The notes under the pieces: model-generated
What the model saw: only the letters and a program-made list of their open reading frames with translations
What the model was told of the DNA's origin: nothing
Database searches by the model: none
Translations under genes and position numbers: made by a program
Source: JAUMBM01 sp964645715
Lineage (GTDB): Bacteria > Bacteroidota > Bacteroidia > Chitinophagales > Saprospiraceae
Reading direction: 5' to 3'
NCBI GenBank assembly: GCA_964645715.1
Contig: CAZYAO010000001.1
Span: 129,729-193,728, forward strand
DNA length: 64,000 nt
Part shown: piece after piece, positions 52,104-61,159 of the stretch
Layout of the letters: each line of letters starts with the position of its first letter
How positions within the stretch are numbered: position 1 is the stretch's first letter

Positions 52104-52931
52104 ATGAAAAATAGCTACAATAACAAGTTAAGTAGTTTGGACTACTCAGTAGTGTTGATAATCTATGCATTCATCAGAAGATATTGGATGCAGATGATGG
52201 TTGCCGGATTGTTATATTGGATGTACAACGAAAACATTATGCAAATTGGGATCAGTCATGAAACAGATGAGGTGATTAGTGCTGTTGAAGTTGATGTTGA
52301 AAGTTTTGCAGACCAGTCATTGGTTGAGCTTGGCAGCTTTGATGTAGAAGAGGTTCCACAGGCCAAACCAGAGAATGTCTCACATTTGAATGGGGGTAGA
52401 AGAGAAAGGATGAAAAGCGTGAGAGAACCGGCATCCCCCGCTGCGAAAACTGCAAGAAACCGAGTTGTCGTGTTTAGTGGGTCTGTTCGGGAACGTCAAT
52501 TGGCGTATATACGCACTTATTCTTCACTCGCAGTAGACCAAATGCGTAAGCATGGAATTCCTGCTAGTATTACGCTGGCTCAGGGACTACTGGAAAGTAA
52601 TATTGGTAGTAGTAGGCTGGCGAAGGAAAACAACAATCATTTCGGTATTAAGTGTTTTTCCACCTCTTGCACAAAAGGCCACTGCAGCAATTTTTCAGAT
52701 GATTCACACAAAGATTTTTTCAGAAAATTTTCAAGTGTAGCGGAGAGTTTTCATGCACACAGTGCATTGCTAAAAAAACCCAGATACAGGTCATTATATA
52801 AGCTACGCAAAGATGATTACGAGGGCTGGGCCAGAGGATTACGCAGAGCTGGTTATGCAACCGACAGAAGTTATGATGCTAAATTAATCCATCTCATTGA
52901 GAATCTCAAGTTGTACGAGTATGATTCTTGA
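52104..52931 (+). CDS. Membrane-anchored glucosaminidase-domain protein (FlgJ-like peptidoglycan hydrolase)
   Basis: 275 aa from the ATG at 52104; the reading from 52095 uses TTG. An N-terminal hydrophobic stretch (about residues 15-42) anchors it. The catalytic domain begins near 128: I-P-A-S-I-T-L-A-Q-G-L-L-E-S-N-I-G-S-S-R-L-A, where the Glu of L-L-E-S is the expected catalytic residue, then N-N-H-F-G-I-K-C and Y-A-T-D-R-S-Y-D-A-K. It cleaves the glycan strand of peptidoglycan from the periplasmic side. Stands alone on its strand. Confidence 0.9.
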   Translation: MKNSYNNKLSSLDYSVVLIIYAFIRRYWMQMMVAGLLYWMYNENIMQIGISHETDEVISAVEVDVESFADQSLVELGSFDVEEVPQAKPENVSHLNGGRRERMKSVREPASPAAKTARNRVVVFSGSVRERQLAYIRTYSSLAVDQMRKHGIPASITLAQGLLESNIGSSRLAKENNNHFGIKCFSTSCTKGHCSNFSDDSHKDFFRKFSSVAESFHAHSALLKKPRYRSLYKLRKDDYEGWARGLRRAGYATDRSYDAKLIHLIENLKLYEYDS

Positions 52932-53162
52932 GGGTTGACTGGTTGGGTGAAATGGAGATTGTATTGTACGTCCACACAGCAAAGTACACTCAAGTGGGTT
53001 TTATTCAGGTGCTAGCAGGTACGATACGTAAAAAAGCACTACTTTTGTTATTACCAGAAGGGTGGTTGAGCGCTTTCATCTGTATGAACGGTCAAGAGCA
53101 CTATCAATCTTAGCTACCCAAACAGGTAATTATTAATATTCTTACATAAATTTCCCTTAGCC

Positions 53163-53588
53163 ATGCCAGATTTGTTTTCTATCAACCGCAATGCATTGGT
53201 AATTAGACCAAAAGCATCGCTGATCGAGTGGGTGAATTCTGTTTATCCTGAAGATCAGATTGAACTGGAGATGGAGATTTCAAATGATTCACTTGAAATT
53301 TTTCTGATACCGGACTTCGAGTCTACACAAGAGGCTCAGGCTTGGTTAGAAGCAAATTACCATGACATCTTTGTCTACGTAATGGAGAATTGGTGCGAAG
53401 ACGAATCTCTTTGGCCAACGCCACTAACCTGGACATTATTTGAGGGGATGCTAGAGTATACATTTCATAAAGAAGTGGTCGACTCGGTTGCAGAGGAAGA
53501 TGACGATGAAGAAAGTGATTTTTTTGAGGATGACGATTTTTATGATGATTTTGAAGAAGAAGAGGAGGATGATAAAGAGAAGAAATAG
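53163..53588 (+). CDS. Small protein with acidic C-terminal tail, family not recognised
   Basis: 141 aa, soluble. Residues 1-105 look folded (L-V-I-R-P-K-A-S-L-I-E-W-V-N, several Trp). The last ~35 residues are nearly all Asp/Glu with aromatic residues between (F-F-E-D-D-D-F-Y-D-D-F). No enzyme motif. It is convergent with rpsA across a terminator. The acidic tail suggests binding to a basic partner such as a nucleic-acid-binding protein, but that is inference. Confidence 0.75.
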   Translation: MPDLFSINRNALVIRPKASLIEWVNSVYPEDQIELEMEISNDSLEIFLIPDFESTQEAQAWLEANYHDIFVYVMENWCEDESLWPTPLTWTLFEGMLEYTFHKEVVDSVAEEDDDEESDFFEDDDFYDDFEEEEEDDKEKK

Positions 53589-53638
53589 GTAATCTCTGTT
53601 AATCCAAATACTTTCAACTTCAAGACACTGACAAAACA

Positions 53639-53669
53639 AAGGGCTCCATCAATTACTTGAGGAGCCCTT
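53639..53669. terminator. Bidirectional terminator between the acidic-protein gene and rpsA
   Basis: A 9-bp stem (53639-53647 with 53661-53669), 13-nt loop, with A/T-rich flanks on both sides. It serves both convergent transcripts. Confidence 0.7.
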
Positions 53670-53695
53670 CGTTATATTATTTCGGATTTAGCCTG

Positions 53696-55711
53696 TTAGC
53701 TATCCTTGTTTTCATCATCATTCTCAGCAAGCTGTTCCTTAAGTTGGCTGAAGACACCCAAGTCACCAAGCGTATCTCGCTCTAAAGTGGACTGTTGCTT
53801 CTTCACAGCTTGTGTCGTACGCTTTCTTTCCTCAGTACGTTCCTTCTTTACTTGCTCATCCGCTTCACGGCGAATATCTTCAAGGTAACGAAGATGACTT
53901 ACTAAGATACGCTTATCGTCCCGATTGAACTCGATGACTTTGACCGTAATTGACTCATCAACATTTGCATACGTATTGTCTTCCTTGCGGATATGCTTGA
54001 GTGGTGCGTAGGCCTCTAGACCATAAGGTAGCTGAACGATAGCGCCTCTGTCATCTTTGCGGAGGATGGTAGCCTCATGGTAAGAGCCTACAGGGAATAC
54101 CGTTTCGAAAGTATCCCATGGATTTTCTTCAAGCTGCTTATGACCCAAAGAAAGTTTGCGGCTATCCTTATCAATCTCAAGTATAATTATATCGATGCTG
54201 GCACCCACTTTGGTAAATTCAGATGGGTGACCGTAACGCTTAATCCAAGAAAGATCACTGATGTGAACCATGCCACCTATACCCTCTTCCAGTTCGACAA
54301 ACACGCCATAAGGGGTCAAATTTTTGACTACACCTGTGTGTCTGCTGCCAACAGGATACTTAGCCTCTATATTTTCCCAGGGGTCCTGAGATAGCTGCTT
54401 GATAGACAGAGACATTTTGCGATCTTCGCGATCGATTGTCACCACGCGAGCCTCATATTCCTGTCCAAGTTTAAAGTATTCCCTTGCATTGATTGGTTGG
54501 TTACTCCAGCTAACCTCAGATACGTGAATCAATCCTTCAACGCCAGGTTGAATCTCAAGGAATGCACCGTAGTCCTCTATGTTTACAATCTTACCCTTAA
54601 CGGTTGATCCTTCCTTAATAGTCGCATTGAGTACCTCCCATGGGTGTGGTTGAAGCTGCTTGAGACCCAGTGAAATTCTCTTCTTGTTCTCATCAAAATC
54701 AAGTACAACGACATTGATTTTCATGTTGAGGTGCAGTACTTCTGAAGGATGGCTGATGCGTCCCCAGCTGATGTCAGTTATGTAGAGCAGGCCGTCAACA
54801 CCACCCAGATCGAGGAATGCACCGAAATCAGTGATATTTTTAACAAGACCTTCCAGTACCTGACCACGCTCCAAGCTAGCTATGATTGCTTCACGCTGCT
54901 CAGCCAAGTCACTTTCGATGAGTGCTTTGTGTGAAACAACAGCATTTTTGATTGTCTCATTAATTTTGACAACCTTGAATTCCATTGTTTTACCTACGTA
55001 GGCATCATAATCAATGATTGGCTTGATATCGATTTGCGAACCTGGCAAAAATGTTTCGAGTCCACTGCAGTCAACGATGAGACCACCCTTCGTTTTACTA
55101 ATCACCGTACCGGTAATCACCGTACCATTTTCGTAACTATCGCGGATACGATCCCATGCTCGGAGCAGTTTTGCTTTGCGGCGTGAAAGTACAAGTTGAC
55201 CACGTGCATCTTCCTGTTGCTCAACGTATACCTCGATAATATCTCCAACCTTCAGGTTGGGCATATCCCTAAATTCTGAAAGTGGGATAAGACCATCTGA
55301 TTTGGAGTTCAAATCCAGAACTACATCGCCGCCAGTAACTGCAGTTACTCTGCCTCCTACGATCTCAAACTCTTCAATGGCACGCATTGAATTGTCGTAA
55401 GCGTCGAGATACCCCTTAACTTCCTCTGCAGTATAAGCAGCCATACTGCGTTTGCCAATGTTCCAATTGAAGTCGCTGTGGCCATCACCGGTTACAGGCG
55501 AGGAATCGCCGGGAAGAATGTCAATATCTTCTTCCTCTTCCTCTTCTTCTTCGGCGGGTGCTGCTTCTTCAATCAGCTCCGACTTCTTGATGACAACTGC
55601 CTTTGGAGCCTCTTCTTCAGTTTCTTGAATTTCAGTGGCTTCTGAAGCAGTTGCTTCAGTGATTTCTTCCGGATTCACCGGAGAATCGTTCAGTTCTTCG
55701 TTTTCTAACAT
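53696..55711 (-). CDS. rpsA: 30S ribosomal protein S1
   Basis: 671 aa from the ATG at 55711 (M-L-E-N-E-E-L). Six S1 RNA-binding domains follow an N-terminal extension of about 90 residues rich in Glu (E-E-E-E-E-E-E-E-D-I-D). Domains 3-5 carry the standard pattern D-F-G-A-F-L-D-L then G-L-L-Y-I-T-D-I-S-W. The protein brings mRNA to the ribosome, which matters in a genome with few Shine-Dalgarno sites. A -7 box TATCTTTG (55776-55769) precedes it by about 60 nt; the earlier ATG (55753) is less likely. Confidence 0.95.
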   Translation of the reverse strand: MLENEELNDSPVNPEEITEATASEATEIQETEEEAPKAVVIKKSELIEEAAPAEEEEEEEEDIDILPGDSSPVTGDGHSDFNWNIGKRSMAAYTAEEVKGYLDAYDNSMRAIEEFEIVGGRVTAVTGGDVVLDLNSKSDGLIPLSEFRDMPNLKVGDIIEVYVEQQEDARGQLVLSRRKAKLLRAWDRIRDSYENGTVITGTVISKTKGGLIVDCSGLETFLPGSQIDIKPIIDYDAYVGKTMEFKVVKINETIKNAVVSHKALIESDLAEQREAIIASLERGQVLEGLVKNITDFGAFLDLGGVDGLLYITDISWGRISHPSEVLHLNMKINVVVLDFDENKKRISLGLKQLQPHPWEVLNATIKEGSTVKGKIVNIEDYGAFLEIQPGVEGLIHVSEVSWSNQPINAREYFKLGQEYEARVVTIDREDRKMSLSIKQLSQDPWENIEAKYPVGSRHTGVVKNLTPYGVFVELEEGIGGMVHISDLSWIKRYGHPSEFTKVGASIDIIILEIDKDSRKLSLGHKQLEENPWDTFETVFPVGSYHEATILRKDDRGAIVQLPYGLEAYAPLKHIRKEDNTYANVDESITVKVIEFNRDDKRILVSHLRYLEDIRREADEQVKKERTEERKRTTQAVKKQQSTLERDTLGDLGVFSQLKEQLAENDDENKDS

Positions 55712-55768
55712 GATGCTGAATTTGACATTGAAAGAATGTCTCTGGTTAAACAATTATTAATTGCGGCG

Positions 55769-55776
55769 CAAAGATA
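55769..55776 (-). promoter_or_regulatory. -7 box for rpsA
   Basis: TATCTTTG on the minus strand, giving a leader of about 50 nt before the ATG at 55711. No clear -33 TTG at the expected distance. Confidence 0.4.
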
Positions 55777-55924
55777 ATGTTTTTCAAGTATTAATGAAAA
55801 TATTTCTTAGTATGTACAACTATTCTGATCAAGCGCTAGTAATAATATTATTCAAAAAAGGAAGCTGTATTGAATCACCGGGTTCTTCGCACTCATGTAC
55901 GAGATGGATTGCCTTTAATATCAT

Positions 55925-57337
55925 TCAGAATGGACCGTAGCGGATTTTTACGCTAAACAGCACAGCAATGCATGCTATCAGAAAAATGTAGAAGAACACG
56001 GGGCTAATGTATCGTAACCATCGGTCGAAAGGTAATCTGCACATACCCAGCATAGCAATTAGCCCGCCAAGCGCTGGGTTAATCAGGTTGGTGATACCAT
56101 CCCCCATTTGAAAGATGAGTACAACGGTTTGTCTTGTCAGACCAATTACTTCTCCCACAGGGACTAGTATGGGAAGGGTGGCCAATGCTTGTCCGCTACC
56201 TGACGGAATTAAGAAATTCATGGCGGATTGTCCAAATAGCATTGCAATAGCAGATCCATACAATGATAAGCCACTTAGTTGAGAAGCAAATATATGCGCA
56301 ATTGTATCATTTATCTGACCCTGCTCTAACACAACCTTGATGGAAGTTGCAAAGCCAACCATAAAAGCCCCTGGTGCAACCTTCCCGACAGAACTTAGCA
56401 CTACCTCTCCAAATTCTGTTGCTGTAAGTTTATTTGTGAGTCCAATCAGCACTGCCATCATGCAAAAAAAAGCTGAGATCTCGTTAAGATACCAGTGATA
56501 TTGAAAAACAGCAAACAGCATGTATGCCATACCAACGATGAAAATGCTGAAAGCAATACCATCCTTTCTGCCAAGTGTATAATCTGTTAAAGGTTTTGAT
56601 AATGTAAATCCTTTTATGTCAACATCCTGCACCAAACTGGCGGATGGATTGGAGAGAATTTTTTTAAAATATCGCACATTATACCAAGCAAGTATGGATA
56701 AACCAGTAAAGCACAAGACTGTTCTGAGCCCGGCCCCAGAGAATAATGGAAGCTCAGCAATTTTATGGCCAGTACCAATTGTGTAAGCATTGACAGGTGA
56801 CAGTGCAAAGCCAACAGTTACACCGCCAACCGCAATACCCGCTGCCAGCATCAAATCCCCTCCTATTGCGATGCTTAGTACGGCTGCTATGGGAATAAGG
56901 GCAATATTATTTTCATATCCAACGAATACACCCAGGCATCCAAAAATGTAAGTCATAAGTATGACAAGTACTACTCGTTTACTTCCCCCCAGTCGCTTGA
57001 CAGCCGCACCAACCGCATTTTCCACTGCACCGGATTTTTCCAAAAAGCCAAACATTATACCACTGGCCAACACAATAAATATGATATCACTAGCAGTCTT
57101 AAAACCGACAGGAAGTGCCATAAACATTGCAAGTACGCCTACAGGTTTGGCACTAAGCTGTTGATAAGAACCAGGGACTACTTTTTCACGTCCATCAATC
57201 ATTTCCCTGCTAAATTCTCCAGCCGGGATGAAATGCGTCATTACGGCAGCCAACAGCAGCATTCCGAACAGAATAACTACTGGATGTGGAATGTATTGGT
57301 ACCACTTTCCTTTTCTATCCCAATTGAACGAATTCAT
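55925..57337 (-). CDS. YfcC-family membrane transporter (C4-dicarboxylate/basic amino acid type)
   Basis: 470 aa with about eleven to twelve membrane helices. The N-terminal I-P-H-P-V-V-I-L-F-G-M, the P-A-G-E-F segment and the repeated G-[NQ]-S-x-M-N-F-L-I-P-S-G-S-G-Q near residue 370 are typical of YfcC/DcuC-related carriers. The substrate is unclear (dicarboxylate, basic or acyl amino acid). Its start is 10 nt after the stop of the M20 amidohydrolase gene, so both are probably one operon: a hydrolase followed by a carrier. Confidence 0.85.
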   Translation of the reverse strand: MNSFNWDRKGKWYQYIPHPVVILFGMLLLAAVMTHFIPAGEFSREMIDGREKVVPGSYQQLSAKPVGVLAMFMALPVGFKTASDIIFIVLASGIMFGFLEKSGAVENAVGAAVKRLGGSKRVVLVILMTYIFGCLGVFVGYENNIALIPIAAVLSIAIGGDLMLAAGIAVGGVTVGFALSPVNAYTIGTGHKIAELPLFSGAGLRTVLCFTGLSILAWYNVRYFKKILSNPSASLVQDVDIKGFTLSKPLTDYTLGRKDGIAFSIFIVGMAYMLFAVFQYHWYLNEISAFFCMMAVLIGLTNKLTATEFGEVVLSSVGKVAPGAFMVGFATSIKVVLEQGQINDTIAHIFASQLSGLSLYGSAIAMLFGQSAMNFLIPSGSGQALATLPILVPVGEVIGLTRQTVVLIFQMGDGITNLINPALGGLIAMLGMCRLPFDRWLRYISPVFFYIFLIACIAVLFSVKIRYGPF

Positions 57338-57347
57338 TTACTTTGGT

Positions 57348-58607
57348 TTAGGCACCTGGTGCCAGTATGTCTAATATTGCCAGTGTCATCGCATTAACTC
57401 CTGTAGTAAGTGTAGTTGTAGGATGGGGTAGAAATTTTGGCGAATGTAACGGCTCAAGATAGCAGCTAGGCTTGCCATTTGCATCAAATTTTTCAGGATC
57501 TACCGATCCCAGCCAAAGAAATGCTATGGGTATTCGGCCTTCATTGTCAAAATACGCAAAATCTTCGCCAAATGTATAGGGCGGCTCTTCAATTACAGCG
57601 TCTTCACCCAGATAGCGCTTAAAAATTGTCTCCAATCTATTGCAGAGTTCCGTATCATTAATTACCGGTTTGGTATAGCGAGGATAAGGCAGGATAACAG
57701 GGTACAAGGATTCGTCTAATCCCGAAGCAATTGCCTCTCCCTTACAAATTCTCGCCACAGCTTCCATTATTTGTACAAAAATGGCCTCAGAGAAGCATCT
57801 TATGGTAAGTTTTAGATATACCTCTGAAGGGATTACGGAACCTTTTTGAGTATTGGTTACTATAGAGCCTATTGTTACAACAGCAGGTTCAATTGGATTC
57901 ACCTCTCTGCTTACAATGGTTTGAAGTCTAAGAATAATGGCTGCTGCGAGAACTACGGGATCTTTGGTTGTGGATGGATAGCCTCCGTGTCCGCCCAGTC
58001 CTTTAATTACGATTTCAGGATGTGCTGTAAGCGCCATAGCCGGACCGGGTCTGATTCCTATTTTCCCTCCGGGAAGCGTTGGGCTGCAGTGCCAGGCAAG
58101 CGCCATGTCGGGCATAGGAATTTTTGAAAAAAGACCAGCTTCAATCATTTTTCTTGCGCCATCGGCCCCTTCTTCTCCCAATTGACTTACCAACACCACC
58201 GTTCCCTTCCAAAATGATTTATGTGCAATAAGTTGTTTGGCTAAACCAACAGAAATTACTGGCACCATAGAGTGACCACACAAGTGGCCTACACCAATAA
58301 TTCTACTTCTGTAGGGCACATCATTTTCTTCCTGAATTGGCAAGGCATCATGGTCATTTCTGAAGAGGATTACGGGACCTTCACCATTCCGGATGATTCC
58401 GACCACACCGGTTTCAGCCATGAAAAACACTTCGTCACAGCCGGCTTTTGTGTACTCTTCTGCTTGGCGCCGAGCGGTATTAAATTCTTTCAGGGATAAT
58501 TCGGGATTTGCATGGTAATGAAAGTGAAGCGTCAGTAATTCTTCTAATTGCAGCCGAGTGAACGCTTCAACCTTTGTCTGTATTTGTATACTTGACTGTC
58601 TCATCAT
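57348..58607 (-). CDS. M20-family amidohydrolase
   Basis: 419 aa. Metal-site features: H-L-C-G-H-S-M (the usual family form is C-G-H-D-x-H), G-E-E-G-A-D-G-A, A-W-H-C-S-P, the dimerisation-domain G-H-G-G-Y-P-S near 200 and G-E-D-F-A-Y-F near 365. Members hydrolyse N-acyl amino acids, hippurate or p-aminobenzoyl-glutamate. The Cys and His that bind metal are kept, while the following Asp is Ser. It is the first gene of the pair with the YfcC carrier, which could import its substrate or export its product. Confidence 0.87.
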   Translation of the reverse strand: MMRQSSIQIQTKVEAFTRLQLEELLTLHFHYHANPELSLKEFNTARRQAEEYTKAGCDEVFFMAETGVVGIIRNGEGPVILFRNDHDALPIQEENDVPYRSRIIGVGHLCGHSMVPVISVGLAKQLIAHKSFWKGTVVLVSQLGEEGADGARKMIEAGLFSKIPMPDMALAWHCSPTLPGGKIGIRPGPAMALTAHPEIVIKGLGGHGGYPSTTKDPVVLAAAIILRLQTIVSREVNPIEPAVVTIGSIVTNTQKGSVIPSEVYLKLTIRCFSEAIFVQIMEAVARICKGEAIASGLDESLYPVILPYPRYTKPVINDTELCNRLETIFKRYLGEDAVIEEPPYTFGEDFAYFDNEGRIPIAFLWLGSVDPEKFDANGKPSCYLEPLHSPKFLPHPTTTLTTGVNAMTLAILDILAPGA

Positions 58608-58713
58608 GGTAGCTAATTCGTAGGTATTAATATCAATTGCGAGGGCAATTTACAAATTTGCTATTTATACGCCAATGTAATGCCCATAAGATACAGTAAA
58701 CCAAAGTTGATAT

Positions 58714-60051
58714 CTAGATTTTGCCAGCCAGGGCTTCCAGGCAAGACTCCCATTTTTCGAATGAAAACTGGCCGCTAACTGCCTCCAATTTTCGTTTAAT
58801 GTTATCAGTACATAGATTCCCAAGACTTCCCTCATGGTTGTGGTGAAGTACTTTTGATGGTTCGAAAGTTCCTTCGGAGACTTGGGCTGCAATGAGTCGA
58901 TAAGCGTCACGGAATGGAATTCCCTTAATTACGGCTTCATTAACAGCCTCCACGGTATACAGTAAATCGTATTTTTTATCCTGAAGCAAATCAGTGCCGA
59001 CCTTCAACTGTGGGAGCGCATACAACAAGATTGACTGACACTCTCTTAGATGATCAAGAGCAGGAAAGATGATTTCTTTGAGTAGTTGGAAATCCCTGTG
59101 ATAACCTGAGGGAAGGTTTGCCAGTATAGATCCAATTTGTGCAGGTAAACTTTGCAGCTGATTACATCTGGCACGTATAAGTTCAAATACGTCAGGATTT
59201 TTCTTGTGAGGCATAATGCTGGAGCCGGTAGTAAAGGCATCTGGGAGGCGGATGAATCCAAAGTTTTGACTATTGTACAGGCATAGATCCATTGCCATTT
59301 TACCCATCGTCTGGGCTAAAGAGGCTATGCCGAATGCCATAAACATTTCCGATTTTCCCCGACCCATTTGAGCATGGACAACATTGTATGCAATATCTTC
59401 AAACCCTAGAAGTTCGGTCGTTCTCTGCCTGTTTATCGGGAAGGAGGATCCATAACCTGCAGCGGAACCCAGAGGGTTTTGATTAATGCTTTGATAAATG
59501 CCGGTCCAAAGCCGTAGGTCATCGATGAGGGTTTCCGCATAAGCTCCGAACCACAAGCCAAAGCTGGATACCATTGCTACTTGTAGATGAGTGTAACCAG
59601 GGAGTAAATCATCCTTGTGTTTTTCTGAAAGTAGCAGCAGTTGATTAATAACCTCTTGTGTAGTTCTGACTATGTGAGCAGTTTCTTCTCTGAAGAACAG
59701 ACGAAGGTCTACAAGTACCTGATCATTTCTGGAACGCGCAGCATGAATTTTTTTGCCAGTTTCTCCTAATTTACGAGTTAGCAGTAGCTCAACCTGAGAA
59801 TGTATGTCTTCGACCCCTTCTTCAATGACAAATTTGCCTGCTTCAACTTCTACTATGAGTTCTTGCAGAACGTTGCGGAGTTGTATAAATTCTCCTTCTT
59901 TAATCAACCCGATCTCAACCAGCATCTGTCCATGTGCGATTGATCCTAACATATCAAAGCGCGCCAGACGCAGATCCATTTCCCGGTCGCGGCCAATGGT
60001 AAATACCTCTATGCGTTCATCCAAAGACTGATTTTTTTGCCAAAGTTTCAT
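58714..60051 (-). CDS. argH: Argininosuccinate lyase
   Basis: Last step of arginine synthesis: splits argininosuccinate into arginine and fumarate. 445 aa; the N-terminus M-K-L-W-Q-K fits. The superfamily signature G-S-S-I-M-P-H-K-K-N-P-D is present near residue 280, with S-R-N-D-Q-V near 108 and T-H-L-Q-V-A near 153. An ArgE-family deacylase gene lies about 1 kb upstream, so arginine genes are loosely grouped here. Confidence 0.95.
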   Translation of the reverse strand: MKLWQKNQSLDERIEVFTIGRDREMDLRLARFDMLGSIAHGQMLVEIGLIKEGEFIQLRNVLQELIVEVEAGKFVIEEGVEDIHSQVELLLTRKLGETGKKIHAARSRNDQVLVDLRLFFREETAHIVRTTQEVINQLLLLSEKHKDDLLPGYTHLQVAMVSSFGLWFGAYAETLIDDLRLWTGIYQSINQNPLGSAAGYGSSFPINRQRTTELLGFEDIAYNVVHAQMGRGKSEMFMAFGIASLAQTMGKMAMDLCLYNSQNFGFIRLPDAFTTGSSIMPHKKNPDVFELIRARCNQLQSLPAQIGSILANLPSGYHRDFQLLKEIIFPALDHLRECQSILLYALPQLKVGTDLLQDKKYDLLYTVEAVNEAVIKGIPFRDAYRLIAAQVSEGTFEPSKVLHHNHEGSLGNLCTDNIKRKLEAVSGQFSFEKWESCLEALAGKI

Positions 60052-60110
60052 ACCGCAATTACTTAATAAGCTGTGTTGATACCCGATAATCCCGAAGACC
60101 TTACAACGCT

Positions 60111-60704
60111 CTAGAGCCTGTACAGCCAGCGAAGCGAAATATTTCGTCCAATATAGGATACTGCATTGGGATCAGCCTGTAGGTCAGTGAGGTATTTTGA
60201 CCATTGTATATTCAGACCCATTTGCTTCTTAAGATCAAATGTACACCCAAACACCATCGAAAAGACATCAGGACTAAAATTTTGCAAGTCTGTAATATCA
60301 TCTCCGATGATATCTGATGCAGTAAAATTTATCAAGCGATGGTAAATAATGCCAGCCCCAGCCTGAAGTTTCCAGTCTCGAAAATGAATCATTAATGGCA
60401 ATTCAACGAAATTGAGCCGTAGTTTATCAAGCGTAGCAGAAGGATCGTCGTTGAATACTCTGCGTGCACCTTGCTGGCTGTAAAGCATCTCCAAACCCAG
60501 CCGCCAGCGCTCTGCCATGGAAAAATCTACTTTCGCTCCAACGTTTAAGCCTGGTTGGTGAAAACCGCTTAGTTTGTCTCCATCTATCTGTGATAAATTG
60601 AGACCTACAATTGCAGTGGCTTGGAAAGTTCGGTCACTCGGTGTTTGAGCTTCCAGAAGACTGACAACCAGTAGTGTGCAAACAAGCAATGCTATTCGAA
60701 TCAT
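60111..60704 (-). CDS. Porin-family outer-membrane beta-barrel protein (PorT-like)
   Basis: 197 aa with signal peptide (L-L-V-C-T-L-L-V-V-S-L-L-E-A-Q). It carries the barrel pattern G-L-N-L-S-Q-I-D-G-D and L-N-V-G-A-K-V-D-F-S near residues 33-60, and ends in an aromatic strand (I-S-L-R-W-L-Y-R-L). Such small barrels are common in Bacteroidota outer membranes; the function is unknown. A TATCTTTG box at 60749-60742 lies 37 nt upstream. Confidence 0.82.
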   Translation of the reverse strand: MIRIALLVCTLLVVSLLEAQTPSDRTFQATAIVGLNLSQIDGDKLSGFHQPGLNVGAKVDFSMAERWRLGLEMLYSQQGARRVFNDDPSATLDKLRLNFVELPLMIHFRDWKLQAGAGIIYHRLINFTASDIIGDDITDLQNFSPDVFSMVFGCTFDLKKQMGLNIQWSKYLTDLQADPNAVSYIGRNISLRWLYRL

Positions 60705-60741
60705 TTATTTTCTTAATGAGTGAAGAAGTTGGAAACGTTTG

Positions 60742-60749
60742 CAAAGATA
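60742..60749 (-). promoter_or_regulatory. -7 box for the porin-like gene
   Basis: TATCTTTG on the minus strand, 37 nt before the ATG. Confidence 0.4.
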
Positions 60750-60808
60750 CAAGCCTGTACTATCAAGATTGCCAAAATAAATTTATTATTGGGGCATAAT
60801 TACTACTT

Positions 60809-61159
60809 ATGTTTAAATACAACAAATACACGCTAAAAAAGCTGGAAGCTATATTGGAGGAACTTTTGTATTCTGTCAGATATGAGAAGGGTAACTTTCA
60901 GGCAGGCTACTGTATTGTCGACAGCAAAAAAATTGTGATCGTGAATAAATTTTTTGAGACAGAAGGTCGCATTAACTGTCTGCTCGAAATTTTGCAATCA
61001 GTAGATGTAGATATTGCGATGCTGTCTGATGCAAGCAGTAAATTTTACAAGCAGATTAACAAGCTGCATGCTGCTGAAGAAGAATCGTCTACTGACAATA
61101 TCATTGTTGAGGAGTCTTTACCAGAGAGTGATGCTGGGGCATTAAGAGGTGATGTTTAG
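60809..61159 (+). CDS. Hypothetical small soluble protein
   Basis: 116 aa, family not recognised. N-terminal helices (L-K-K-L-E-A-I-L-E-E-L-L) are followed by strands Y-C-I-V-D-S-K-K-I-V-I-V-N-K-F-F and a helical, acidic C-terminus. It looks like a conserved small Bacteroidota protein, but I cannot name it. It is divergent from the porin-like gene and its last 18 bp overlap the convergent ArgE-family gene. Confidence 0.68.
   Translation: MFKYNKYTLKKLEAILEELLYSVRYEKGNFQAGYCIVDSKKIVIVNKFFETEGRINCLLEILQSVDVDIAMLSDASSKFYKQINKLHAAEEESSTDNIIVEESLPESDAGALRGDV

Noticed and set aside
52928..53113. 61-codon plus-strand frame after the glucosaminidase
   Set aside because: TTG start overlapping the previous gene, no recognisable motif and no promoter or ribosome-binding site; probably non-coding.
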